DNA from: Bacteroidota bacterium
GTDB lineage: Bacteria; Bacteroidota; Ignavibacteria; UBA10030; BY39
Assembly (NCBI GenBank): GCA_030017895.1
Contig: JASEGV010000014.1
Coordinates: forward strand, 1 to 50,779
Direction of reading: 5' to 3'
DNA: 50,779 nt
In this document: positions 6,206 through 15,174 of the stretch, piece after piece
Numbering within the stretch: position 1 is the first letter of the stretch
Layout: every line of letters starts with the position of its first letter
Position numbers and translations under genes: made by a program
The notes under the pieces: generated by a model
Databases searched by the model: none
What the model was told of the DNA's origin: nothing
The model's input: only the letters and a program-made list of their open reading frames with translations

Positions 6206-9200
6206 TCTCCTGAGTTTTCAGTTCATCGAGTATTACTTCAATGGCTTTGTTGAGCTGCTCATCCACTCCGGCGAATTCTTTTGCCGGGTCGTTATCTACA
6301 AAAATATCCGGTTCAACTCCAACGCCTTCAATTATCCATTTCCCCTCTTCATCGAAGCGGGAGAATTCAGGACGGTTCAAAAATCCACCATCAAGCAACG
6401 GAAGTGTACCGCGGATACCAACAACACCACCCCACGAACGCTTGCCGATAAGTTTACCAAGTCCGTATTTGCGAAAACGATAAGGAAATAAATCACCATC
6501 GGATGCTGAAAACTCATCGAGTAAGCAAACCTTCGGTCCCCAAACCATCGCCGACGGATCGGGTGAAGGGATCGTGTTGCGTGCAAATGTAAACATTGCC
6601 AGCTCGCGCCGTAACCTTTCGATGAGCATAGGCGAAACATTGCCGCCGCCGTTACCTCGTACATCAATTATCAACGCCTTCTTGCGCAGTTGCGGGTAAA
6701 AGTATTTTACAAATTCGTTCAAACCCGTAACTCCCATATCGGGAACGTGTATATAACCAACTTTGCCGTTTGTTGCTTTATCAACTTTAGCGATGTTTGT
6801 CTGCACCCAGTTGTAGTAATATAAACCGCTCTCATTGGCAATCGGAATTACAACAACATCACGACTTCCCTTTTCGGTGGGCTGCGAGTTGAGTTTCAAC
6901 TTTACTTGCTTACCGACAGTGTTTACAAGCGGTTCGAATAAATCTGTCAATCGGTTAGTCGGCTTATCATTTATAGCAATAATGTAATCGCCCTCTTTGG
7001 CGCCTACGCCAATTTCAGTTAAAGGAGAGCTGATGTTTTTGGTCCAGTTCTCCCCTTTCAAAATCTTTTTAATTTTAAAATATTTCGATTGTGCATCGCG
7101 CTCGAATTGTGCGCCTAACAATCCGGTTTGAATTCTTTTCGGACTTGGTACATCACCTCCGCCGACATAAGCGTGGCCTGCATTCAATTCTCCGATCATC
7201 TCACCGATTATGTAAGTTAAATCAGCACGGTGATTAACGAACGGAACAAGGGGCTCGTAATTTTTCTTTACTGCTGCCCAATCCACTTCGTGCATATTTG
7301 GTGCGTAGAAGAAATCGCGCATCTGTCGCCACGTCTCGTTGTAAATTTGTTTCCATTCGGCGTGGCGGTCTAACATCATTTCCATACCGCTTGTTTTCAA
7401 AAACTCCTTCAGTTCTAATTTTGCTGTGGGTATATCAATAACAGCGTATTGCCTGTCCTTTGAAACTAACATCTTCTTGTCGTTAGCTGAAATTTCAAAA
7501 CCGTCTATACTTCCTAATTCGGTTTCTTTGAGTTTATCAAATTCATACATCTTTAAGAACGAGAGCGTGTCTTTACTGCCGCGTTTGATGTAATACAATT
7601 TATCGTTTACCGAAGCGAGACTTCTGTAATCAGCCGCATCTATTGGTAGTGCAGCGATACGGTCTTTGATACCATCAACATCAATATTTAGAACTACTTC
7701 TGCTTTCTTTGGTTTATCATCTTTCTTCTTTTCATCTTTTTCCGGTTTATCTTGCTTAGGTTCATCTTTCTTAATTTCAACTTCATCGCTCTTTGGCTCG
7801 AATGGTGATTTAATTTCTTTATTCAATGTAACAAGATATATTTTCGACATATCTAAATAAATGTGGTTCCATTCGGTGCGGCCATAGATTGGATTAAAAT
7901 CACGGTCGGAAATGAAGTACAAGTATTTACCGTCAGAACTGAAACATGGTCGAGTAGACGAATACATACCAACTGTTACTTCAAAATTTTTCTCCGTTTC
8001 GAGTGAATATAAATACACTTTTGTCATTCCTTCGGCTTCGGGTTTTGCATAACTGATCCATTTGCTGTCTGGCGACCAAACGTAATCATTAATTTCCCAC
8101 AGAGTTGCTTGCACAACATCTTTTACTACTTTTGTGTTGATGTCGAGATAACGGAGTCGCTGCATTTTATCAGCCCACATTATTTTACGGCTGTCGGGCG
8201 ACCAAGATATTTGATACTTGTATGTATCGGAGCCAGTAGTTAATTGTTGAGCCGTGCCTGAATTATCGGCGGGGACCAGATAAATTTCATCCTCGCCTGT
8301 TGCGTCCGATATATATGCGATATATTTCCCGTCCGGCGACCACAGCGAATTGCGTTCGTGAACGCCCGGAGTTTTAGTAAGATTGCGGATGTTGCCATAT
8401 TTTTCCGGAACTGTAAATATATCACCGCGAGCGCCAAACAAAGCGCGCTTGCCATCGGGAGATATTTCGTAATTCGTGATTGATTTGTTCGCATCGAATA
8501 ACTGTGTTCTGCCGGTTACTAAATCGTCGGCAATTTTGATTGGAATTTTTTCTGCCTTCTCTGTAGCAACATCGAATCGATAAATGTAACCGCCGTTTTC
8601 AAACACGATAGCATTTGAGCTGCCCGATGGAAACTTAATATCGAAATCTTTAAAAGTTGTTAATTGCTTTGTTTGTTTTGCAGCAATATCATAAACGAAC
8701 AAATTCATTCTTGTGTTTTCATCACGGTCGGAAAGGAAGTAAATTTTGTTTCCGATCCACATCGGGATAATATCCTGTGCGGGATTGTTGGTAATGTTTT
8801 CGGTTTTCTTAGTCTTGAAATCATGAATCCAAATATCGTCAGCCATACCGCCCCGGTAACGTTTCCAAGTTCTGAACTCACGAAACACACGATTGTATGC
8901 TAACTTTGAATCATCCGGTGAAAATGAGCAGAACCCACCGCGCGGTAATGGAAGCTGCTCAGGAATTCCTCCATCAACAGATGCGAGATACAACTGCCCT
9001 TTAAAATCATTAAACTCGCGCATACGCGAACGATAAACGATGCTTTTATTATCCGACTTCCACCCCATCACGAGATTGTTCGGTCCCATTCTATCCGAGA
9101 CATCATCGCGTCCTAAAGTTGAAGTATAAGTTAAGCGTTTCGGGACGCCGCCTTCTGATGGTATTATATAAACTTCCCGATTACCGTCGTACTCACCTGT

Positions 9201-9434
9201 GAAAGCGATTGTTTTGCCGTCGGGTGAAAACCGTGCGTACATTTCGTAACCTTCGTAACTTGTAAGTTTACGTGCAACTCCGCCGTTTGAAGACACTGTA
9301 TATAAATCGCCTGCGTATGTAAATGCAACTTGGTCTTTGTGAATTGCTGGGAAACGCAGGAGGCGTGTTTCGTCTTGTGAATTGGCAAAAGCGAAACCGA
9401 TTAAATATAAGAATAAAAATAATTTAGCTTTCAT
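6162..9434 (-). CDS. Tricorn-like S41 peptidase, exported
   Basis: 1090 residues, normal for tricorn proteases. An 18-residue signal peptide (MKAKLFLFLYLIGFAFANSQ) sends it to the periplasm or outside. Residues about 20-530 form PD40/WD40-like propeller repeats (SPDGKTIAF, SPDDSKLAY, SPDGKYIAY, SPDSKWISY). A lysine/aspartate-rich linker lies near 545-580. A helical core domain (DFFYAPNMHEVDW, LNAGHAYVGGGD with the catalytic His) follows, then a PDZ domain (about 765-870) and the S41 catalytic part with RGNGGGN and the nucleophile in SASDGD (Ser near 978). It probably trims peptides released by larger proteases. It lies 22 bases after the M16 pair and is likely co-transcribed with it. Its 3' tail is duplicated downstream. 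Confidence 0.9.
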   Translation of the reverse strand: MKAKLFLFLYLIGFAFANSQDETRLLRFPAIHKDQVAFTYAGDLYTVSSNGGVARKLTSYEGYEMYARFSPDGKTIAFTGEYDGNREVYIIPSEGGVPKRLTYTSTLGRDDVSDRMGPNNLVMGWKSDNKSIVYRSRMREFNDFKGQLYLASVDGGIPEQLPLPRGGFCSFSPDDSKLAYNRVFREFRTWKRYRGGMADDIWIHDFKTKKTENITNNPAQDIIPMWIGNKIYFLSDRDENTRMNLFVYDIAAKQTKQLTTFKDFDIKFPSGSSNAIVFENGGYIYRFDVATEKAEKIPIKIADDLVTGRTQLFDANKSITNYEISPDGKRALFGARGDIFTVPEKYGNIRNLTKTPGVHERNSLWSPDGKYIAYISDATGEDEIYLVPADNSGTAQQLTTGSDTYKYQISWSPDSRKIMWADKMQRLRYLDINTKVVKDVVQATLWEINDYVWSPDSKWISYAKPEAEGMTKVYLYSLETEKNFEVTVGMYSSTRPCFSSDGKYLYFISDRDFNPIYGRTEWNHIYLDMSKIYLVTLNKEIKSPFEPKSDEVEIKKDEPKQDKPEKDEKKKDDKPKKAEVVLNIDVDGIKDRIAALPIDAADYRSLASVNDKLYYIKRGSKDTLSFLKMYEFDKLKETELGSIDGFEISANDKKMLVSKDRQYAVIDIPTAKLELKEFLKTSGMEMMLDRHAEWKQIYNETWRQMRDFFYAPNMHEVDWAAVKKNYEPLVPFVNHRADLTYIIGEMIGELNAGHAYVGGGDVPSPKRIQTGLLGAQFERDAQSKYFKIKKILKGENWTKNISSPLTEIGVGAKEGDYIIAINDKPTNRLTDLFEPLVNTVGKQVKLKLNSQPTEKGSRDVVVIPIANESGLYYYNWVQTNIAKVDKATNGKVGYIHVPDMGVTGLNEFVKYFYPQLRKKALIIDVRGNGGGNVSPMLIERLRRELAMFTFARNTIPSPDPSAMVWGPKVCLLDEFSASDGDLFPYRFRKYGLGKLIGKRSWGGVVGIRGTLPLLDGGFLNRPEFSRFDEEGKWIIEGVGVEPDIFVDNDPAKEFAGVDEQLNKAIEVILDELKTQEKNILPIPPYPDKKK

Positions 9435-9456
9435 AAAATTCCTTTCTGGTTATAAT

Positions 9457-10893
9457 TTATAGTTCATTACCGGTTTCGTCGCACAAAATTATTTTACCGA
9501 AACCTAACTTCTCAATTTTTTCTCTTATGTTTTTTTCATCCCCTACAACGACGACTGTTAAATTTTGGGGATGCAAATATTTTTGGGCAGCGCTCTGTAT
9601 GTCTATCGGAGTGATAGCTTTATAATTTTCGACTAATGTTGAGAAAAAATCATCGGGCAGATTAAATAATTCCAAAGCCATTAATTGACCCGCAATCTGT
9701 GCCGGTGTTTCAAAGATGCGAGGCAAGCGTTGTATAACTGCGGTTTTGTATAACTCGAATTCAGAATCGGTAACAAGTTCATCTCTGATACGATTGATTT
9801 CTTTTAAGAATTCAATTAACGCACTATCTGTAACTTCAGTTTTCACACCTGCATAAGCAACGAACGGTCCCGCCGACTTACGCATCGCAAAATTCGCATA
9901 GGCGCCGTAGGTATAACCTTTAGCTTCTCTTAAATTCAAGAACAGTCTTCCGTTCGATGCACCTAATATCTGATTTAAAATGTTTACTGCATAAAAATCG
10001 GGTGAGCGGCGTTCAATCCCAATGTTGCCAATCCTTATCTGCGATTGCGGGGCTTTATCTTTATTGACCAAATAAATCTTATTTTCAGTTGATATTGGGG
10101 GATTAAATAATTTGGGAGGTGGAATTTTCTTTTTTTTCCAGTTACCGAAAAATTGTTTCACAACTGCAACTGCTTCAGTTTTAGTAATGTCCCCAACGAT
10201 GATCACAGAAGCATTATTTGGTGCGTAAAATTTATTGTAATACTCTTTCAAATCGTTGAGATTAATATCTTTTACGGTTTCTTCGGAGCCATCAACTGAT
10301 TGACTGTATGGATGTTGCGAACCAAATACTTTTGCATTGAAAATATTACTGGCTATAATATCCGGACGAACTTTCTGGGATAGTAAATCTGTGAGCAACT
10401 CGCTTTTCAATCTGTCGAATTCGTTTTCGGAAAAATTTGGATTCAAGATAATATCCGAAAATATTGTCATCGCTTTGGAGAGATGTTCTTTGAGAGTTAA
10501 CAAACTGCCGATACTCGCATCGTAGTTTGCCGATGTTGCAGCAGATGCCCCTATAAAATCCAATTCATCTGCAATTTGAAGAGATGTTTTGGTTTTTGTC
10601 CCTTCATCAATCATATCGGCAGTTAAACTTGCAACGCCAGCTTTTTCTGGAATATCAGCATCGGCGCCAGAACGGACAACAAGCTGAATTTGAACTACAG
10701 GTAATTCGCGATGTTCGACTACCAAAATGCGTAATCCATTATCGAGCGTTACCCTCTCGATTTTCGGAATCGACATCTTAAATGAGGGACCGGATTGTGG
10801 TTCGACAGAGCGGTCGAGTTGTGCGGATGTAGATCCAATAAATATAAATATTAATAGAAAACAGACAACTGATTTTAAATATATTTTATTCAT
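9457..10893 (-). CDS. M16-family peptidase-like subunit lacking the zinc motif
   Basis: 478 residues with a signal peptide (MNKIYLKSVVCFLLIFIFIG, then STSAQ). Two M16 halves are visible. Where active members have HxxEH this one reads GVASLTADMIDEGT, so it cannot bind the catalytic zinc. It keeps the REAKGYTYGAYANF strand, whose R/Y pair binds substrate in the partner-type subunits. This is the arrangement of two-subunit bacterial M16B peptidases, where an HxxEH subunit pairs with an R/Y subunit. The start is two bases from the stop of the upstream HxxEH gene, so a heterodimer is likely. Periplasmic. Confidence 0.88.
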   Translation of the reverse strand: MNKIYLKSVVCFLLIFIFIGSTSAQLDRSVEPQSGPSFKMSIPKIERVTLDNGLRILVVEHRELPVVQIQLVVRSGADADIPEKAGVASLTADMIDEGTKTKTSLQIADELDFIGASAATSANYDASIGSLLTLKEHLSKAMTIFSDIILNPNFSENEFDRLKSELLTDLLSQKVRPDIIASNIFNAKVFGSQHPYSQSVDGSEETVKDINLNDLKEYYNKFYAPNNASVIIVGDITKTEAVAVVKQFFGNWKKKKIPPPKLFNPPISTENKIYLVNKDKAPQSQIRIGNIGIERRSPDFYAVNILNQILGASNGRLFLNLREAKGYTYGAYANFAMRKSAGPFVAYAGVKTEVTDSALIEFLKEINRIRDELVTDSEFELYKTAVIQRLPRIFETPAQIAGQLMALELFNLPDDFFSTLVENYKAITPIDIQSAAQKYLHPQNLTVVVVGDEKNIREKIEKLGFGKIILCDETGNEL

Positions 10894-10895
10894 AA

Positions 10896-12251
10896 TTATT
10901 CTCCTGCCTGAAATTCTAATTTACCGGTTGGAACGACACTTAAAATTACTCTCCCTTTGTTTTGCAAATATTTTGCAGCAACATTTTTGATATCCTCTTT
11001 AGTAACCTTCTGATAACGTTCAAGATCAAAATTGAAGTTTCCCGGATCGCCTAAAAAAACATTATAGTTGTTCAATTGGTCAGTTTTTGAGCCGAAGCCG
11101 CCAACTTGCTGCAAGCGATAAATAAAACTTGCACGGGTGCTGTTTTTCACACGCTGCAATTCCCTATCGGAAATACCTTCTCTAATAATTTTTTCAAGTT
11201 CGGCAGTAACTTCAGTTTCGAGCTGTTTCAATGTTTGATCGGGTTTACCCGTTACAACAATCCCGAAATAACCGCTTAATTCCTGACCATACTGGAAGGC
11301 GTAAACTTCCTGAGCGATTTGCTTTTCGTAAACTAACGATTTATATAAACGTGCATTTTTACTCTCCGCTAAAATTTGTCCGAGTAAATCGAGTGCGGCA
11401 TCGTCATCAGCAAAATTGGGAGTCGATAACCAATAAATATATAATCGGGGAAGTTCTACTTTGTCTTCTAACAATAATCTCTTAGCATCACTTAAATTGT
11501 GGACGATGGGAGTAGCCTTAGGAACAACAGGAACTGGTGGAATATCACCGAAATATTTTTCTACTAATTTTTTAGTTTCGTTTATGTCGATGTCGCCTCC
11601 GATACATAAACTTGCATTATTAGGTCCATAATATTGCTTAAAGAAATTTTTAACATCATCGAGTGAAGCAGCATCTAAGTCTTCTTGTGAACCAATGGTA
11701 AGCCAATGATAAGGTGCATCGGGAGGATAAAGTTTTGGTATGAGTTTTACATTTGCCATACCATAAGGTTGGTTTTCATAATTTTGCCAGCGTTCGTTTT
11801 TCACAACTGCACGCTGAATATCAAGTCGATCCTGTGTAATTGCTCCCAACAGAAATCCCATCCGGTCAGACTCAAGCCAGAGAACTGGTTCCAAATAATT
11901 TTTCGGAATTAAAGTCCAATAGTTTGTCCTGTCGTTACTCGTTGATCCATTGTTCAGTCCACCTGATCCATCTACTACTTCATCGTATCTTCCGTCAGGA
12001 ACATTCTCGGAACCTTCATACATCAGATGTTCGAATAAGTGCGCGAAACCGGTCTTACCTAATTTTTCACGTGCCGAGCCGACATGATACCAAATATTTG
12101 TCGAAATTAAAGGAACTGAGTTATCTTGATGCAGGATAACTTGTAAACCGTTCGGAAGAATATATTTTTCGAATTTAATATTTACTTGGGAAATTCCTAA
12201 AAAAGAATTTGTAAAAATAAGAAATAATAAAGAAAAGAGAATAAATTTCAT
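10896..12251 (-). CDS. M16-family zinc peptidase, catalytic subunit
   Basis: 451 residues with an N-terminal hydrophobic signal (MKFILFSLLFLIFTNSFLGI). The inverted zinc motif is complete: HLFEH at residues 71-75 in GFAHLFEHLMYEGS, and a downstream glutamate ligand in WLESDRM. The second half is the non-catalytic M16 repeat. These enzymes degrade unfolded peptides in a closed clamp. It is first in an operon-like run with the inactive partner and the tricorn-like protease, a consistent periplasmic peptide-degradation set. Confidence 0.9.
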   Translation of the reverse strand: MKFILFSLLFLIFTNSFLGISQVNIKFEKYILPNGLQVILHQDNSVPLISTNIWYHVGSAREKLGKTGFAHLFEHLMYEGSENVPDGRYDEVVDGSGGLNNGSTSNDRTNYWTLIPKNYLEPVLWLESDRMGFLLGAITQDRLDIQRAVVKNERWQNYENQPYGMANVKLIPKLYPPDAPYHWLTIGSQEDLDAASLDDVKNFFKQYYGPNNASLCIGGDIDINETKKLVEKYFGDIPPVPVVPKATPIVHNLSDAKRLLLEDKVELPRLYIYWLSTPNFADDDAALDLLGQILAESKNARLYKSLVYEKQIAQEVYAFQYGQELSGYFGIVVTGKPDQTLKQLETEVTAELEKIIREGISDRELQRVKNSTRASFIYRLQQVGGFGSKTDQLNNYNVFLGDPGNFNFDLERYQKVTKEDIKNVAAKYLQNKGRVILSVVPTGKLEFQAGE

Positions 12252-12504
12252 TTGATGACCTATAATTATTAAAAAGACGCTTCAATTTAAACAACTTTTA
12301 GGTAATGTTCAAGGATTTAAACGAAAAATTTTGTTTTCTTATTTTTGGTTGAGAATATTTTTATATTATCAGAAATGAAAAAATATTTTAACAAGCTTTA
12401 ATATTTTGATTTTTTGTAGCTACTTTTTACGGCATATTAATTGCTATTAACAATTTACTGTATAGACAATAAATCGTATTGAGAACTAATAAAAACTGAG
12501 ATAT

Positions 12505-13842
12505 ATGCGAAATATATTAAAACTTACGACGTTAATTTCACTAATGCTGTTGCTTCTTGCAGGTTGCTCGAAGGAAAAGGATGATATAACTGAACCGATA
12601 GACGAACGGCTTGTTGGTACGAATTCTTGCGTTGGATGCCATACAAATTATGAAGCTTTAAAAATTTTAGCTGACCCTGAAACCCCGCCTGAAGATGGTG
12701 GTGGTTGTGGAGGTGCGACTCCATACTTTCCGCCATACGACCGAGTGTATATGGGAGGTTCGGGTGCACAAAATTTTTTGAATTCTTCTCACGGTAAAAA
12801 GGGTTGTGTGTATTGCCATAGCGGTGTGGATAATATCATCGATAAAAATAAAGCCCATTCAAATAATTTCATAAGTAACCCATCGGGTGTAGAAAATAAT
12901 AAATGCCAAGTTTGCCATTCTTCCATTTACCGAAGGTTCCAAAATAGTTTACACGCGGAAGGTTGGGGACAAAAAAAACGGGTTAGTTTACGTGCGGGAT
13001 TAACTTCGTATGATCAATTGACAACAATAGCAAAAAAAGAATACGATAAAAATTGTGGTAAATGCCATGCAACTTGTAGTAAGTGTCATATCTCACGACC
13101 TGCTGCTTCTGGCGGTGGTTTGTTATGGGGACATGAAATTAAGAAAACTCCAAATATCCGCGACAACTGCACTGCTTGCCATGTTAGCCGAGGTGGACAT
13201 GCATATTTTGGTGAAGGTATTGGAACCGTACCCGACGTTCACTTAACTAAACTTGGCAACGGGCACTGCATCAATTGCCATACAAAAAATGAGCTGCACG
13301 GCAACGGAGTTAAATACGAACAACGATATCAAATGGCACTGTTACCAAAATGTGAAAACTGTCATACAGGTCTGGCAACTTCGAATCAATATCATTCAAA
13401 GCATCTTAATGATTTGAGCTGCTCAGTTTGTCATTCACAAAATTATAACAACTGTGGTAGCTGTCATGTTGGCACAGGCGCCCGCATCCCTGCTTATGTG
13501 GGTTATAAAATAGGAATGAATCCGATTCCACAAATTAAAAAATATAAATACGCTGTTCTTCGTCAAGCTCCCGGAGCGCCTGATGCTTTCGAGAATTGGG
13601 GAATCCCAAATCTTACAAATTTTGATATTGAGCCTACTTATAAATACGCTACACCACACAGCAATATAAAATGGACTTCTCGTACAAGAGTTGAAGCAGG
13701 TAAAGCATGTTATGACAACTGTCATATTATTGATGGAAGGAATAAAGGGATATACCTTTTCAGATCAGACCTTCGAGATTGGGAAATTAATGCTAATAAC
13801 AGCGTAGTGGTTGACGGTAAATTACCGGCAGGATGGAATTAA
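12505..13842 (+). CDS. Multihaem c-type cytochrome lipoprotein (10 CxxCH plus one CxxxCH)
   Basis: 445 residues. The signal peptide ends in lipobox LAGC (Cys21), so it is predicted to be lipid-anchored. Haem motifs in order: CVGCH, CVYCH, CQVCH, CGKCH, CSKCH, CTACH, CINCH, CENCH, CSVCH, CGSCH. A CYDNCH motif with three residues between the cysteines lies near the C-terminus. The fourth and fifth motifs are only a few residues apart. Many free histidines (NSSHGKK, SLHAEGW, LHGNG, HSKHL) could be distal ligands. It resembles the OmcA/DmsE/NrfA-like multihaem assortment in motif density but not a family I can name. Role: electron transfer at the envelope. It is followed 57 bases later by a rhodanese lipoprotein in the same direction. 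Confidence 0.9.
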   Translation: MRNILKLTTLISLMLLLLAGCSKEKDDITEPIDERLVGTNSCVGCHTNYEALKILADPETPPEDGGGCGGATPYFPPYDRVYMGGSGAQNFLNSSHGKKGCVYCHSGVDNIIDKNKAHSNNFISNPSGVENNKCQVCHSSIYRRFQNSLHAEGWGQKKRVSLRAGLTSYDQLTTIAKKEYDKNCGKCHATCSKCHISRPAASGGGLLWGHEIKKTPNIRDNCTACHVSRGGHAYFGEGIGTVPDVHLTKLGNGHCINCHTKNELHGNGVKYEQRYQMALLPKCENCHTGLATSNQYHSKHLNDLSCSVCHSQNYNNCGSCHVGTGARIPAYVGYKIGMNPIPQIKKYKYAVLRQAPGAPDAFENWGIPNLTNFDIEPTYKYATPHSNIKWTSRTRVEAGKACYDNCHIIDGRNKGIYLFRSDLRDWEINANNSVVVDGKLPAGWN

Positions 13843-13898
13843 TAAAATTAAAAATAAATAATAAATAATAACATCAACATTTAATTAAAGGATAAACC

Positions 13899-14912
13899 AT
13901 GAAAAAACTAAACTTATTTTTGCTTATCGTTATGGCGTTCTCATTATTTATAATGGGATGTAAAGATGATGCAGTTACACCACCCCCTCCACCCCCTCCA
14001 GTTAACGAGTTTCAAGTATTAGCTGAATACTTAGAAGGTGCCGGAGGCGATTATCTGAACGTTGCCGCACCAGTTCTTATAGATGCCATCGATGTTTATA
14101 ACGGTCTCGACTCAATCGGCATGTCTCAAACGGTAGTTGATTTACGCACAGCGGGCGATTTCACTGCGAAACGTATGAAATGGGCAAAAAACACTACATT
14201 AGCCAACTTAAGAAAATATGTTGACTCATTGAATGTTCTTACAGCAAAGCCGGCAAAAATTGTTCTCGTTTGTTACTCAGGACAAACCTCACAGTATGGT
14301 GCTTCGCTAATGAGATTATTAGGACACACAAATGTTACTTCAATGAAGTACGGCATGAGTGCATGGGATTCAAGTTTAGCACACAATTACTGGTGGACAA
14401 AACGTAGTAATGCACGTGCTGGCCAATTTGTAACAGACTCAGTTGCAAAAGCTCCAATTGGAGCTACGCCTGTTTTGAATACCGGAAAAGCTACAGGGCG
14501 TGATATACTTATAGCACGTGTCGATACTCTGTTACAACGAGGATTTACTGAAGCCACTATTTCAGAAGCAACTGCTTTCGGTAATCCAAGTGGCTATTAT
14601 ATTGCGAACTATTGGACGATGGCAGATTATACAACTTTAGGACATATTCCAGGGGCAAAACAATATACACCAAAAGTAGACTTAAAATTAGCAACTAATT
14701 TAAAAACTCTCCCAGCTAATCAACCTGTGGTAATATATTGTTGGACAGGTCAAACGAGTGCCGCAGTTGCTTCTGTCCTAAGAATATTAGGGTACGATGC
14801 AAAATCACTGTTATATGGAAGCAACAGCATGATATACGATGTTTTATTGGGCGCTGCAAAAACCACTTTTAAAAGAACTGATATCAAAGATTTACCAACA
14901 ATTTCAGGATAA
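13899..14912 (+). CDS. Double-rhodanese-domain lipoprotein
   Basis: 337 residues. The signal peptide ends in lipobox IMGC (Cys21), followed by a run of seven prolines, a spacer that would hold the domains off the membrane. Two rhodanese-like domains follow, with active-site loops CYSGQTS (Cys125) and CWTGQTS (Cys281). The first carries VVDLRTAGDF, and the second is preceded by HIPGAKQYTP. Both loops keep the cysteine able to carry a persulfide sulfur. It sits directly after the multihaem cytochrome and before a terminator, so the two form a likely bicistronic unit. A role in polysulfide, thiosulfate or sulfite chemistry at the envelope is an inference from the pairing. AAAGGA precedes the ATG. 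Confidence 0.88.
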   Translation: MKKLNLFLLIVMAFSLFIMGCKDDAVTPPPPPPPVNEFQVLAEYLEGAGGDYLNVAAPVLIDAIDVYNGLDSIGMSQTVVDLRTAGDFTAKRMKWAKNTTLANLRKYVDSLNVLTAKPAKIVLVCYSGQTSQYGASLMRLLGHTNVTSMKYGMSAWDSSLAHNYWWTKRSNARAGQFVTDSVAKAPIGATPVLNTGKATGRDILIARVDTLLQRGFTEATISEATAFGNPSGYYIANYWTMADYTTLGHIPGAKQYTPKVDLKLATNLKTLPANQPVVIYCWTGQTSAAVASVLRILGYDAKSLLYGSNSMIYDVLLGAAKTTFKRTDIKDLPTISG

Positions 14913-14934
14913 TTTGTATCATCAAGTAAATAAT

Positions 14935-14970
14935 AAAGCCGTCCATGATTATCGGGACGGCTTTATTAAT
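14935..14970 (+). terminator. Intrinsic terminator after the cytochrome/rhodanese unit
   Basis: A 10-bp stem AAAGCCGTCC / GGACGGCTTT with a 10-base loop is followed by ATTAAT. The A-run on the other side means it could also work on the minus strand. It lies 23 bases after the rhodanese stop codon. Confidence 0.8.
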
Positions 14971-14988
14971 ACCCACGTGTGAATAAAA

Positions 14989-15108
14989 TTATTTTAGTAG
15001 AATTACTTTCCTGGAATTAATCATAAATAGTTGTCCTGTTTTACTATCAACCGCTGTTAACCAGTAACAATAAATTCGCGACAAGATCTTTATCGAAATA
15101 TATTTTTA
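14989..15108 (-). pseudogene. Remnant of a type IX secretion C-terminal tail
   Basis: The minus-strand frame ending in TAA at 14989-14991 reads SRIYCYWLTAVDSKTGQLFM then INSRKVILLK. This matches the very end of the sorting domains of the two big proteases (GIYYYKLNAG...INKMLLLK and GVYYYQIKAD...ITKKAVVLK). The frame closes at a stop upstream after about 38 codons, with no start or NPFNP motif, so only the last strand of a vanished secreted protein is left. The rest of the 262-base gap (14913-15174) holds the terminator and nothing else recognised. Confidence 0.55.
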
Positions 15109-15174
15109 TTTTTCATCAGACATATCCATTCCAAGTCTGCCAAATCCTTCTTTCTATCATATTTTCTTTTAATT

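Noticed and set aside
9457-10893. Second M16 protein as an active zinc peptidase
   Set aside because: The HxxEH motif is absent (GVASLTADMIDE), so it is more likely the non-catalytic partner.
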